DNA of 64,000 nt from Candidatus Electrothrix rattekaaiensis (GCA_032595675.1 JAVQMD010000002.1:558001-622000); one strand, 5' to 3'. Positions 26,441 to 35,240 are shown, counted from the stretch's first letter. Translations and numbers: made by a program. The notes: a model not told the origin generated them from the sequence alone.

Positions 26441-28202
26441 ATCGGAAAAAAAACAGTATCTCTGTGATGAAAAAACAGTCCCGTATATTCTGATTGTTGA
26501 TGATAGTCGAAGTGATATCTGTTTGTTGGAGTCTATTCTCCGTTCTCATGGGTTTATCTCCCAATCCCTTACCGATCCGACCAAGGTCTTGGGGCACTGT
26601 CGAGCGGCTCGGCCTGAAGTAGTTCTGCTTGATATCAGTATGCCTGAGATGAATGGTTTTCAGGTCTGTGCGCAATTAAAAAACGATCCCACCCTTTCTG
26701 GTATTCCTGTACTTTTTTTGACCGCTATGGGCGATGTGGCGGATAAAATTCGCGGTTTTAAAGCCGGAGGTTCTGATTTTCTGGTAAAACCCTACGAACC
26801 CTCAGAGCTTATCGCTAGAGTTTCTACCCAAATTAGTCTGCGCAGAGCGCAACATGAACTTGCCTGTCGGAACCAAGATCTCAAAGAAGAAATTCGTGAT
26901 AGAGAAAAGGCGCATGCAGCCCTGCTGGACAGTGAATCCCGTAATGAAGCGGTTCTTAATAATGCAGCTGTCTGTATAGGCCTTCTTTCCCTTGACGGCA
27001 CCTATGAAATGGTGAACGGTCTTTATGCCGAAGTCTTTGGTTATTCACGTACGGAATTTCAAAATATGCGGCTTCAGGATATTATGCATCCTGATTATAT
27101 TGTTGCAACTGAGGAGTTCATGGAGTTTCTCCGTTATGGCCAGTTGGAGCAGCATTATGCAGATAAAAAATTTATTCGTAAGGACGGCTCGGTTTTTCCC
27201 GGAGGACATTGGCTCAGCCCTCGACGGACAGGGTACGGTACCTGTAACGGTTTTGTTTGTATCATTAGCGATTTGACTGAGCAGAAAAAAGCTGAAAACG
27301 AGTTGCGGCTCGCGCATACGGTCTTTGAGACCAGTTCAGAAGGCATGTTGGTCACTGATGCTGAAAATTGTATTATTATGGTCAATCCTGCTTTTACTGC
27401 AATTACCGGTTATGAGCGTGATCAGGCGATTGGAAGAGATCCTTCTTTCCTCAAGTCGGATCGACAGGATGAAAAGTTTTACCGACAGATGTGGAAGATC
27501 TTGCTGCGGAAGAACAGTTGGCAGGGAGAGATCTGGAATCGACGTCGTAACGGTGAAGAATATCCCCAATGGCTCTCAATTGCGGTTATACGTAATCGGA
27601 ATAGGAGTATTGCTCATTATGTTGCGTTATTTTCCGATATCAGTGATCGGAAGAAAGCTGAGGAGATTTTGCGGCATCAGGCAATGCATGACCCGCTGAC
27701 CCGGCTTCCCAATCGTGTTATGTTTGATGAGCGTTTGCGTGGTTCTTTGTCCCGGGCAAAACGGTTAAACAGCCAAGTCGCCCTGCTGTATCTTGATTTG
27801 GATAATTTTAAAACAATTAATGATAGTTTGGGACATCTTGCCGGTGACCGCGTTTTGCAGATGGTTGCGGATCGTTTGCGCGATTGTCTGCGCCTAGAGG
27901 ACGTGGTTGCCCGCATCGGAGGAGATGAGTTTTCAGCTATCCTTGATGATGTTGATTCTGTAGAAGATGCAGTTGCGACTGCGGAGCGCATTATAGCTTC
28001 TCTGGGAGAAATTGATTGCTCTGTCGGAGGAGAACGCATTCAGACCAGTGTCGGTATTGCCCTCTATCCGGATCACGGTACTGAGACCGAAGAACTTTTA
28101 CATCATGCGGACAACGCCATGTATATCGCAAAACGGATGGGCAAGGGTCGTAGTTTTCTCGCCGGAACGACCTCCGACGACGATGAATCCACAGGAAAAT
28201 AA
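26433..28202 (+). CDS. Response-regulator diguanylate cyclase (REC-PAS-PAS-GGDEF)
   Basis: A ~589-aa cytoplasmic protein. The receiver has D67 (LLDISMPEMNG) and ends KPYEPSELIARV. A short coiled coil follows, then two PAS/PAC units (VLNNAAVCIGLLSLDGTY; VFETSSEGMLVTDAENCI) and a GGDEF domain with an intact RIGGDEF (496-500), so it should make cyclic di-GMP. An upstream RxxD-type inhibitory site is not evident in the VADRLRDCL stretch by eye. There is no EAL domain. The ATG at 26433 overlaps the preceding stop by translation coupling; a TTG at 26427 is less likely. This is the output end of the kinase cluster. Confidence 0.9.
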   Translation: MPKSEKKQYLCDEKTVPYILIVDDSRSDICLLESILRSHGFISQSLTDPTKVLGHCRAARPEVVLLDISMPEMNGFQVCAQLKNDPTLSGIPVLFLTAMGDVADKIRGFKAGGSDFLVKPYEPSELIARVSTQISLRRAQHELACRNQDLKEEIRDREKAHAALLDSESRNEAVLNNAAVCIGLLSLDGTYEMVNGLYAEVFGYSRTEFQNMRLQDIMHPDYIVATEEFMEFLRYGQLEQHYADKKFIRKDGSVFPGGHWLSPRRTGYGTCNGFVCIISDLTEQKKAENELRLAHTVFETSSEGMLVTDAENCIIMVNPAFTAITGYERDQAIGRDPSFLKSDRQDEKFYRQMWKILLRKNSWQGEIWNRRRNGEEYPQWLSIAVIRNRNRSIAHYVALFSDISDRKKAEEILRHQAMHDPLTRLPNRVMFDERLRGSLSRAKRLNSQVALLYLDLDNFKTINDSLGHLAGDRVLQMVADRLRDCLRLEDVVARIGGDEFSAILDDVDSVEDAVATAERIIASLGEIDCSVGGERIQTSVGIALYPDHGTETEELLHHADNAMYIAKRMGKGRSFLAGTTSDDDESTGK

Positions 28203-28377
28203 TTATTAAATTCGGTTGCAAGTGACCGTTAAATGACCGTTTTTGTTTTTATATTTTACACATTTGTAATGTAGTTCCCTGTGAGTGTACAGGAAAGGAA
28301 CAGGCGGCTCAAGGAAGGTTGAATTTTGAGCATGTCTCCAGCCGACGCGATGTTTACTGAATGAGGAGGAGAAGAGC

Positions 28378-30069
28378 ATGGCTACACCGGAAGAAAAGCA
28401 TAACTGCTTTCTACTGAATTTTTTCAAGGGATCTGCTGGTCCGTCTTCAACACCGGGATCGGATGCGGCAGGTGAGCCGCCGGTATCGACCGGGTCGGAG
28501 CAAACCGGCTCAGAGCAATCTGACTCAGAGCAAGGGCCGACAGCGGATAGCAGTGATACTGCTCCTGATGCTGTCAGCGATACAGTCGGTGAACAGCAGA
28601 CGGATGAAGAGCGGATTAACGCGGGGCTGGAGGAGTTGCAGGCCGATCCTGTCGCTTTTATGGACAAGCTGCCTGTAAAGTATGATGATCAGGGGACGCC
28701 AATCAGTTCGGAGGCCTCGGCCTCGCTTTTTGACGATGAGGCGGTCGGCGAGAAGGTCTTTGTTGATGCCCGTGATGAGAAACGGCAGGAGATAACCGAA
28801 CTGGATGTCATTGCTGCCGGGCGGGTCGCATTTGCGGAAAATGATCAGGCGGACGGCTTTGCCGATACTTTTCCGTACTCGGGATTACGGGGAATGGAAG
28901 ATAACGGACTGATGAGTGCTCGCTTGGAAGAACAGCCCTGGTCTGATGATTATTGGGCCATTTATCTGGGGATGTTAGGTCATCGGTATGCAGATCCGCG
29001 TTTTCCTGGGGGCTGGGATTGGAAGGACAATTTTGATTATATCGAGAATAATCCTGCCTTGCAGATTGTGGAAAGCGGCGACAGCGATGCCGTGAATAGA
29101 CTTTCTCCTTCGGAGAAATATGATATTCTGGTTGGCGATAAAAATATGACGCTGACCGGGAAGATGTGGGAGGCCGGGGAGAAATATTATACCCGTAATG
29201 GGAAGGTTGAGCCGTGGATGGGACTTTGTCACGGCTGGGCCCCGGCTGCCTATATGCTTCCTCGGCCCACAGCTACAGCAACAGTTTTAGCAGCGGACGG
29301 TAAAACGTTTATCACCTTTTATCCTTCAGATATTAAGGCACTATCCACCCTCCTTTGGGCAAATATTAAGACAGCATCGCGATTTATTGGTGGCCGCTGT
29401 AATGAAAAGAATCCAGTAGTCGATCCGCAGACTGGGCGAATTTTGTCTGGAAAATGTTTTGATACCAACCCCGGTACTTGGCATCTTGCTGTGGTTAACC
29501 AGATAGGGGCTTCACAGCGCAGTATGGTGCTTGATGCCACCTATGATTATGAAGTCTGGAATCAGCCTATTGTTGCGTATAAGTACAGACTCTTTAATCC
29601 GCAAAAAATGCGTTATGCCCGTACCTTGGCAGAGGCCTCGGTGCTGAAAACAGGTTTTGATAAGGACAGATTCAAGAAATATCGAGACCGGGAAACCGAT
29701 ACTATCGTGGGGATTGCCATGGATATTTCCTATATCGTGGAGACCCGTCCTGATCATCGTTTAACAGACAGTTCCAAGTACGACAGGATGCAAACAGTTC
29801 GTTATTATTATGATTTGGAACTTAATGCTATGGGTAATATTATCGGCGGCGAATGGTATCAGAATGCGCATCCGGATTTTCTCTGGACCCCTGAAAAAGG
29901 GAGCAGAGCTATCTCCTCCTGGGAAAAAAAGTATGGTGTATCAGGAGTATGGAAGAGCGAAGAACCGCTTTCCAAGGAATGGTGCCAGGTCGCAGCGACG
30001 ACATCAGGATATCAGCAGGCACCTCTGGCTGTCATCGTGGAGCAGCTGATCAGGTTTTCCAACTCCTGA
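28378..30069 (+). CDS. Transglutaminase-elicitor-like protein, long paralogue
   Basis: A 563-aa protein that I assign to the TGase_elicitor family (oomycete GP42 transglutaminase and some marine bacterial relatives). Residues ~15-85 are a low-complexity acidic linker rich in Ser, Glu, Asp, Gly, Thr. The core shows WMGLCHGWAPA (candidate nucleophile C284), NPGTWHLAVVNQIG (H369) and VLDATYDYEVWNQPIVAY (D386 or D390). VWNQP matches the start of the Pep-13 elicitor peptide. No signal peptide or membrane segment is seen, so export, if any, is by another route. A strong GAGGAGGAGAAGAGC box precedes the ATG. The gene opens a four-gene locus with a caspase-like gene and a second, shorter paralogue; the core is near-identical between the two. 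Confidence 0.75.
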   Translation: MATPEEKHNCFLLNFFKGSAGPSSTPGSDAAGEPPVSTGSEQTGSEQSDSEQGPTADSSDTAPDAVSDTVGEQQTDEERINAGLEELQADPVAFMDKLPVKYDDQGTPISSEASASLFDDEAVGEKVFVDARDEKRQEITELDVIAAGRVAFAENDQADGFADTFPYSGLRGMEDNGLMSARLEEQPWSDDYWAIYLGMLGHRYADPRFPGGWDWKDNFDYIENNPALQIVESGDSDAVNRLSPSEKYDILVGDKNMTLTGKMWEAGEKYYTRNGKVEPWMGLCHGWAPAAYMLPRPTATATVLAADGKTFITFYPSDIKALSTLLWANIKTASRFIGGRCNEKNPVVDPQTGRILSGKCFDTNPGTWHLAVVNQIGASQRSMVLDATYDYEVWNQPIVAYKYRLFNPQKMRYARTLAEASVLKTGFDKDRFKKYRDRETDTIVGIAMDISYIVETRPDHRLTDSSKYDRMQTVRYYYDLELNAMGNIIGGEWYQNAHPDFLWTPEKGSRAISSWEKKYGVSGVWKSEEPLSKEWCQVAATTSGYQQAPLAVIVEQLIRFSNS

Positions 30070-30135
30070 GTTGATTTCCTGAACTGATTACATGTCCGGC
30101 AGGAAAGCACAAGAAAGTGCTGGGAAGGTTTTGTT

Positions 30136-31194
30136 ATGCTCTTTCATCAGAGATGTCTGCAACGTCTGCAACGTCTGCAACGAAGAATAAAGATGAAGAA
30201 TGAACACCATGCCATTGTTATCGGAATCGACAGCTACCCAGTGAGCGGTTTGCCCGACCTGAAGGGGCCGGTCAACGATGCTGAGGATTTTTTCGCTTGG
30301 CTGCGTGATCCGCAGGGCGGCAATGTCCCGGAAGAGCATATTCAACGCATTGTATCCACGGATTTTGATAAGGATGCAGCTTTGCCCTTCCCGAATCAGG
30401 TTGAAGCACTGTTTGAACCCTTTGTCACCAAGGGCGTGCAGGGAAGATGCGGCGAGCGGCTCTATATTTTTGTGGCCGGGCATGGATTCGGTGATCCCGG
30501 TGATATGGGAACCACAGCCCTCTATGCTGGCAATGCGCAGAAGATGTTTCCTTGGCATGTGGCGATCACCGATTATGTGGACTGGCTGAGGCGCCATGCG
30601 GTCTTTGATGAAATCGTCTTGCTGATGGATTGCTGTCGCACCATAAATTCCTACCATGAGGTAAAAGAACCCCAGTACCCCACGACAAAGGGACGAACCG
30701 GGGCAGATCAGGTGCGCTTTTTTTCCGCCTTTGCTGTGGGAAGAGGACGAGTGGCTCGGGAAAGGCGTTTTGAAGACGGTAGAGATTCAGGCATTTTCAC
30801 CAGAACATTTCTGCATGCCTTACAAACAGCTCGACCTAAGCAAGGCAGGGTGACCGGGCAGCAGATCAAGAATCAGATCCATAATAGTATTGATACCTTT
30901 GCTGGTGATGCTCGTATAGAGCCGCCTGAGATCAGATTAGACTCCTCGCAGGATATAACTTTTCTTTACCGTAAATCAGCGCAAACTGTTCCTGTTATGG
31001 TTGCTCTGGAATCTTATAAGGGAGAAGAGACCTTGGTGCTTTCGGACGGAAATTTTCAGAAAATCAGGGAAGAGAAGGCGAATTCTTCAAGCCTGACCCT
31101 GGAACTGGAGCCTGGACTCTACAAGATTGCGGTGAAAAATACAGACCGTCAGCAAATATTTGAGGTGCCGAATCATGCAGGAATTATCGTCTGA
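30136..31194 (+). CDS. Caspase-like (peptidase C14) protein with C-terminal beta module
   Basis: A 352-aa protein. The caspase-like domain (about 22-270) begins HHAIVIGIDSY and has the catalytic dyad: H116 in FVAGHGFGDPGD and cysteine in LLMDCCRT (C167 by the D-x-C pattern). A later RDSGIFTRTFLHAL helix also fits C14 proteins. The last ~80 residues form a beta-rich module with LELEPGLYKIAVKN, repeated in the next gene. Prokaryotic caspase-like proteases are often effectors or activating proteases in defence and stress systems. A GGAAGG box supports the ATG at 30136; the ATG at 30193, after an in-frame 9-bp triplication, is the alternative. It lies between two transglutaminase-like genes. Confidence 0.85.
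   Translation: MLFHQRCLQRLQRLQRRIKMKNEHHAIVIGIDSYPVSGLPDLKGPVNDAEDFFAWLRDPQGGNVPEEHIQRIVSTDFDKDAALPFPNQVEALFEPFVTKGVQGRCGERLYIFVAGHGFGDPGDMGTTALYAGNAQKMFPWHVAITDYVDWLRRHAVFDEIVLLMDCCRTINSYHEVKEPQYPTTKGRTGADQVRFFSAFAVGRGRVARERRFEDGRDSGIFTRTFLHALQTARPKQGRVTGQQIKNQIHNSIDTFAGDARIEPPEIRLDSSQDITFLYRKSAQTVPVMVALESYKGEETLVLSDGNFQKIREEKANSSSLTLELEPGLYKIAVKNTDRQQIFEVPNHAGIIV
30155..30181 (+). repeat. Triplicated 9-bp tandem repeat at the start of the caspase-like gene
   Basis: GTCTGCAAC occurs three times head to tail, in frame, giving LQR repeats in the N-terminus if translation begins at 30136. It could be a slippage-prone tract that changes protein length in steps of three residues. Confidence 0.75.
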
Positions 31195-32335
31195 AAAGCA
31201 GATCAGGCTTACTGTACGAGCACATGACCCTTTGAGTGAAATTTTTTTGGTCAACAGTCTTTTTCAGTTGATAGCTACTGATGTCGGGCAACTTGAAGCC
31301 TTGGTTGCGCCGGGTATCTATAAAGCCCGGTTCCGCATTGGGCAAAAGCAGGTTGATCAGCTGATTGAGGTGCATCCTGGAGCAGGGCCTCTGGAGGTTG
31401 ATGGCATGCCGGTAGACTTCAACTCTCCGGTGCCCTTTGCCGGGATGGAAACGGAGCAGGAAATACATCGGAATGCTGCCGAGAAGTTTTCCCGGTCAGC
31501 TGGCGGAAAAAAAGGAGAAGGCTCATGGCTCTTTCTTTTTATCCGAAATGGAGTCGGGCCTGCATCAGTATCTGCCTCTGCCCCTTGGGAAGGAGTCACC
31601 CTGCACGATCTTGACGGCACCCTGCTTGCTGATCCCAGTCAGGGAACCTGTGATCAGGAAAACGGATTTTTTGCCCTGCATCTTGAAGTTGATCCTGGGA
31701 CGTATCGCCTGCGGGTGGAGGTAGAGCCGGGAGAATCTTATGAAATGTTTATAAGGACAGTGGCAGGCTGGCAGACCCAGATCTTTGCCTTATCCGAAGC
31801 GGACTGGCTCACCGATGTCGATGCATACCGGGCCGCCTTGCCCTCTGCTTGCGTGTTAATGACGGAAGCGAACCAAGGTTTTGATTCCGCAGATGAGGTT
31901 GCTCGTCAGGTGGAGCTTCTCCGGCTCGGTTTGCTGCATGGGCGTGAGGTTGTCATAGAGGCTGCGGTGTCTGACCTGCTCAAGGAAGAACGCTTGAATC
32001 CTATGCAGGTTATCTTTGCAGCGCATTCTCTGTCAGGACAGGGGCGAAGTATTGATGTCGCTGGTGTCGCCTCGCTGGCTGCCCTGCTGAAAAAGCTGCC
32101 TGCTGATTTTTTGGAGCATCCAGATCTTCAGGCCTTTATGCTGCATCAGGAGGCTGAAATACGCCCGATTTTTCCAGCTCCGCCAATGCTCCGTTCCAGT
32201 TGGGATCGCATTTCCCAGGCGGTCGAACAAAGAAAGGTGATTGTCCCACCGGGTTCCTTGACCGCTCAGATTGCTGGCAGCTTATTGACTACATCTCTTT
32301 GGCTTATCCATCGCCTGGACAGTATGGAAGTGTAG
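31175..32335 (+). CDS. Unknown protein overlapping the caspase-like gene
   Basis: A ~386-aa protein I do not recognise as a whole. Its first ~70 residues and the region ~140-210 look like the beta module at the end of the caspase-like protein: LVAPGIYKARFRIGQKQ and LEVDPGTYRLRVEVEPG match LELEPGLYKIAVKN. The rest (from ~225) is helical, with ARQVELLRLGLLHGREV and a C-terminal LTTSLWLIHRL. The ATG at 31175 lies 20 bases inside the caspase-like gene in a different frame, so the two are coupled. A regulatory or scaffolding partner for the protease is plausible. A start at 31160 is the longer alternative. Confidence 0.7.
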   Translation: MQELSSEKQIRLTVRAHDPLSEIFLVNSLFQLIATDVGQLEALVAPGIYKARFRIGQKQVDQLIEVHPGAGPLEVDGMPVDFNSPVPFAGMETEQEIHRNAAEKFSRSAGGKKGEGSWLFLFIRNGVGPASVSASAPWEGVTLHDLDGTLLADPSQGTCDQENGFFALHLEVDPGTYRLRVEVEPGESYEMFIRTVAGWQTQIFALSEADWLTDVDAYRAALPSACVLMTEANQGFDSADEVARQVELLRLGLLHGREVVIEAAVSDLLKEERLNPMQVIFAAHSLSGQGRSIDVAGVASLAALLKKLPADFLEHPDLQAFMLHQEAEIRPIFPAPPMLRSSWDRISQAVEQRKVIVPPGSLTAQIAGSLLTTSLWLIHRLDSMEV

Positions 32336-32379
32336 AGAAGGCAAGGCCGTATAGCGACTTACCACCGACGTGCGTTTTG

Positions 32380-32418
32380 TTGCAAAGAAAGGTTGCAAAG
32401 AAAGGTTGCAAAGAAAGA
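32380..32418 (+). repeat. Triplicated 13-bp tandem repeat before the second transglutaminase-like gene
   Basis: TTGCAAAGAAAGG occurs three times in tandem (the last copy ends GA). It lies in the 160-base gap between the unknown gene and the second transglutaminase-like gene. Together with the 9-bp triplication at 30155 it suggests replication slippage in this locus. Confidence 0.8.
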
Positions 32419-32497
32419 CGAACATCTCTCCCATCAGAAATTTGGATTGATAGGGAGGAAAGAGATATTTTATTCGTAAAATCAGGAGGAGAGAACC

Positions 32498-33967
32498 ATG
32501 TCTGATGAACAGGGAAAAGAGCTCAATACGAGCGTGCAGGAATTTTATGAGAATCCTGTGGAGTTTATGAATCGAATTCCCCTTAAATATGACGGGGAAG
32601 CACTTGATTCCTCGGACGCAAGTATCTTTGATCAGGCAGGTATTGAGCAGAATGCCCACGTCGAGGCCCGTGATGCGCTACGCCAACAGGTGACTGAACG
32701 GGATGAGATCGCTGTGGGCAGGGCTGCCTTTGCTGATAATGACGAGGCGGACGGCTTTGTTGACGAACTTCGTTTTTCCGGCCTACAGAGCATGGAAGAT
32801 AATGGGCTGATGCGTGCCGGTCTGGAAGAATCTCCTTGGTCTGATGATTACTGGGCCCTGTATCTCGGTTCTCTGGGAAAGCGCTATGCAGACCCCGGCT
32901 TTCCTGCTTCAGGAGATTGGAAGGAGAACTACGATTACATCAAACAATACCCGGCTGCCGAGATTGTGGCGCAAGGAGACAGCGAGGCGATCAATCGTCT
33001 TTCTCCGGCGGAAAAATACGATATCCTTGTCGGTGATATTGATTATTCGCTGACCCGAAAGATGTGGGAGTTAGGAAGAAAATATTATGTGCGGACCGGG
33101 CATGTCGAGACCTGGATGGGGCTTTGTCACGGCTGGGCCCCGGCTTCCTATATGTTACCTCGACCGACCAAGACAGCCACGGTTCTTGCTGCTGATGGAA
33201 GTACCTATATCACTTTTTATCCTGCTGACGTGAAGGCATTGGCCACTTTGCTGTGGGCAAAGGTGAAATGTCGTTCCCGGTTTATCGGTGGACGTTGTAA
33301 CGATAAGGATCCGGCTAAGGATCCGCAGACCGGTCGAATTCTCTCCCAGATTTGTTTTGATACGAACCCAGGTACTTGGCATCTTTCTGTTGTTAATCAG
33401 ATCGGAGCCTCCCGTCGCAGCATGGTGATGGATGCTACCTATGATTATCAGGTCTGGAATCAACCGATCGTGTCCTATAGTTACCGTTATTTTAACCCAA
33501 AAAGTATGTATTATGCTGATTCGGTGGCTGAGGCGAAGGTGGCTGTCGGTGATTTTTCCAATGATAAATTTGCCCAATTTCGGAGTAATGAGACGGATAG
33601 TATTGTCGGGATTGAGATGAAGGTTTCCTATCTTGTCGAGACGACACCGAATCATTCGGAAGTCGACGGGCCGGACAATGATCAGGTGAAAACGGTTGTG
33701 TATCTCTATGATCTTGAACTTGACTTTGCCGGAAATATCATCGGAGGAGAGTGGTACCAGAATGCGCATCCAGATTTTCTTTGGACCCCGGTCCAGGGAG
33801 AGCAGCTCCTGACAGCAGCAGAACGGCATATTTCGCTGGACGAAAATTGGCAGAGTGGTCAGCCGTTGGCCCAACAGTGGCAACAAAGTGCCTCAATGGC
33901 TGCGGAGTATGAACAGGCTCCGTTGGCTGCGATTGTAGAACAGTTGATTGAATTTTCAAACAGTTGA
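32498..33967 (+). CDS. Transglutaminase-elicitor-like protein, short paralogue
   Basis: A 489-aa paralogue of the protein at 28378-30069, lacking its ~75-residue low-complexity front. The core is nearly the same: WMGLCHGWAPA (C210), NPGTWHLSVVNQIG (H295), VMDATYDYQVWNQPIVSY (D312 or D316), and the same C-terminal QNAHPDFLWTP and APLAAIVEQLIEFSNS. The family member from Phytophthora cross-links proteins and carries the Pep-13 peptide recognised by plants. Strong AGGAGGAGAG ribosome site. No signal peptide. Two near-identical cores around a caspase-like gene suggest either substrate and enzyme or two cross-linkers activated by proteolysis; this is inference. Confidence 0.75.
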   Translation: MSDEQGKELNTSVQEFYENPVEFMNRIPLKYDGEALDSSDASIFDQAGIEQNAHVEARDALRQQVTERDEIAVGRAAFADNDEADGFVDELRFSGLQSMEDNGLMRAGLEESPWSDDYWALYLGSLGKRYADPGFPASGDWKENYDYIKQYPAAEIVAQGDSEAINRLSPAEKYDILVGDIDYSLTRKMWELGRKYYVRTGHVETWMGLCHGWAPASYMLPRPTKTATVLAADGSTYITFYPADVKALATLLWAKVKCRSRFIGGRCNDKDPAKDPQTGRILSQICFDTNPGTWHLSVVNQIGASRRSMVMDATYDYQVWNQPIVSYSYRYFNPKSMYYADSVAEAKVAVGDFSNDKFAQFRSNETDSIVGIEMKVSYLVETTPNHSEVDGPDNDQVKTVVYLYDLELDFAGNIIGGEWYQNAHPDFLWTPVQGEQLLTAAERHISLDENWQSGQPLAQQWQQSASMAAEYEQAPLAAIVEQLIEFSNS

Positions 33968-33992
33968 TAAGAGATAATAAGAGCTAGTGTGC

Positions 33993-34014
33993 CTTCCCGG
34001 CTTTGGTCGGGAAG
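33993..34014 (+). promoter_or_regulatory. Hairpin in the leader of the DUF374 gene
   Basis: CTTCCCG (33993-33999) pairs with CGGGAAG (34008-34014). It ends 3 bases before the GGAG ribosome site of the next gene and has no T-run, so it may influence translation or be a weak terminator for the upstream locus. Confidence 0.4.
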
Positions 34015-34028
34015 ATGGAGCTGTTTTT

Positions 34029-34697
34029 GTGAACGACCTTGTTTATAAAATGTCTGTCGCTGTTGTCCCCCGGCTTTATGTCGCCTTGACCAGTGTCTGG
34101 TTCGCCACCTGTCCTGTGCAGATTCGAGGGCAAAAAAATTTGCAGAAAGTAATGGATCAAGGGGCCGCAGTGGTCCCGTTCTGGCATTATTCTGTCTTTT
34201 ATATGCTTTATCATCTGCGCCAATATCCTGGGGTGGCTATGGTTAGCGCGAGTAAGGATGGTGAGTACATTGCACGGGTGGCTGGTCTTCTCGGATTTGA
34301 GACCGTGCGCGGTTCAGCTAATCGTTTCGGGGTCAGGGCCTTAAAGGGGATGGTGGATCATGTTAAGCAGGGTAAGAATGCTGGGATCGTGGCAGACGGC
34401 TCCCAAGGGCCAGCACTGACAATGCAGTCTGGTGCCATTATGCTGGCGGCAAAATCTGGCTCGCCGATCATGCCCGTTATTTGGGCGACAAAGCGTTATA
34501 AGGCTTTCAATTCCTGGGATCATTCGGTCATTCCCATGCCTTTCAGTCCCATTATTTTGCAATACGGTGATCCGATTTATGTGGAACCCAAGCTGACCTC
34601 TGCGCGAGTGGAGGAATACCGACAGCAGATCGAAACGACTATGAATCGCATGTATCATGAGCTTTGGCAGGAGTTTGATCGGGACGGGCATGTGTAA
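34029..34697 (+). CDS. DUF374 lysophospholipid acyltransferase-like protein
   Basis: A ~222-aa protein of the DUF374 group, related to lipid A / phospholipid acyltransferases. It shows PFWHYSVFYMLYHLRQ (H-x4-type catalytic region), VSASKDGEYIARVAGLLGFETVRGSANR, and VADGSQGPALTMQSGAIMLA with the DGP-like motif, then GSPIMPV. Such proteins act at the inner membrane face on lipid A or related acyl carriers. The GTG at 34029 is chosen because GGAG lies 8 bases before it; a GTG at 33987 would include the leader hairpin. Confidence 0.85.
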   Translation: MNDLVYKMSVAVVPRLYVALTSVWFATCPVQIRGQKNLQKVMDQGAAVVPFWHYSVFYMLYHLRQYPGVAMVSASKDGEYIARVAGLLGFETVRGSANRFGVRALKGMVDHVKQGKNAGIVADGSQGPALTMQSGAIMLAAKSGSPIMPVIWATKRYKAFNSWDHSVIPMPFSPIILQYGDPIYVEPKLTSARVEEYRQQIETTMNRMYHELWQEFDRDGHV

Positions 34698-34759
34698 GCT
34701 TTTTGCGGTGTCAGGACACGGCGCATGGGGAAAAACGTACATACACTGCGCAAAAAAAC

Positions 34760-35074
34760 TCAATTGCCGACGGGTGTGTCTGGAGATGCCTCTGAAGATT
34801 CGTCAAGCCAGAGTTGAACATGGTAACATTCGGGTATGTTGACTGACCTGACTAGGCAGATAACATCCACATCCTGGCCGTCCAGGCCGAGTGGAGAGGA
34901 TGCATTTATAATAAAGGTGGAGGGATGAGCGTATTCGTCGACTGCGGGAACTGTCACGAAGGTACGGAAAAATCCTTGTTTATTGTTTAATTTGATGTGT
35001 TTGACATCTGTCACGTATCCTTTGATTCTGGTCTTCAGAAAAAAATTTGAAGGATCGGTCTGTGTTGCTGTCAT
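34760..35074 (-). CDS. Small OB-fold-like protein of unknown function
   Basis: A ~105-aa protein. After MTATQTDPSNFFL come strands KTRIKGYVTDVKHI, QGFFRTFVTVPAV and DVDVICLVRSV, then ECYHVQLWLDESSE; this is a plausible OB-fold pattern like that of single-stranded-DNA-binding relatives found on mobile elements (DUF3577-like). The assignment is weak. The ATG at 35074 has a strong AGGAG box (minus strand) and begins the conserved-looking part; the longer frame from 35152 does not. Divergent from the CI-like regulator. Confidence 0.55.
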   Translation of the reverse strand: MTATQTDPSNFFLKTRIKGYVTDVKHIKLNNKQGFFRTFVTVPAVDEYAHPSTFIINASSPLGLDGQDVDVICLVRSVNIPECYHVQLWLDESSEASPDTPVGN

Positions 35075-35240
35075 CTTTTCTCCTGGAAAATTTTTTTTGA
35101 GCATACAGAATTTATATTTCATGTGAGCAGTTTGTGGAAAACATACCGGCACGCTTGCTTTACCCGATGTGAAAAGTTGATTGAAGATAAATAATATTTA
35201 AAAAACGATATCATGTTTTCTATATTCCGAAAAGGTAGAC
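35075..35240. promoter_or_regulatory. Divergent promoter region between the OB-fold-like and CI-like genes
   Basis: 166 AT-rich bases that must serve both divergent genes. AAAAC (about 35199) and GTTTT (about 35212) flank GATATCAT as a partial inverted repeat near the CI-like start, a possible operator. ACGCTTGCTTTA at about 35151 recurs upstream of the SleB-like gene (12789-12813). Confidence 0.4.
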
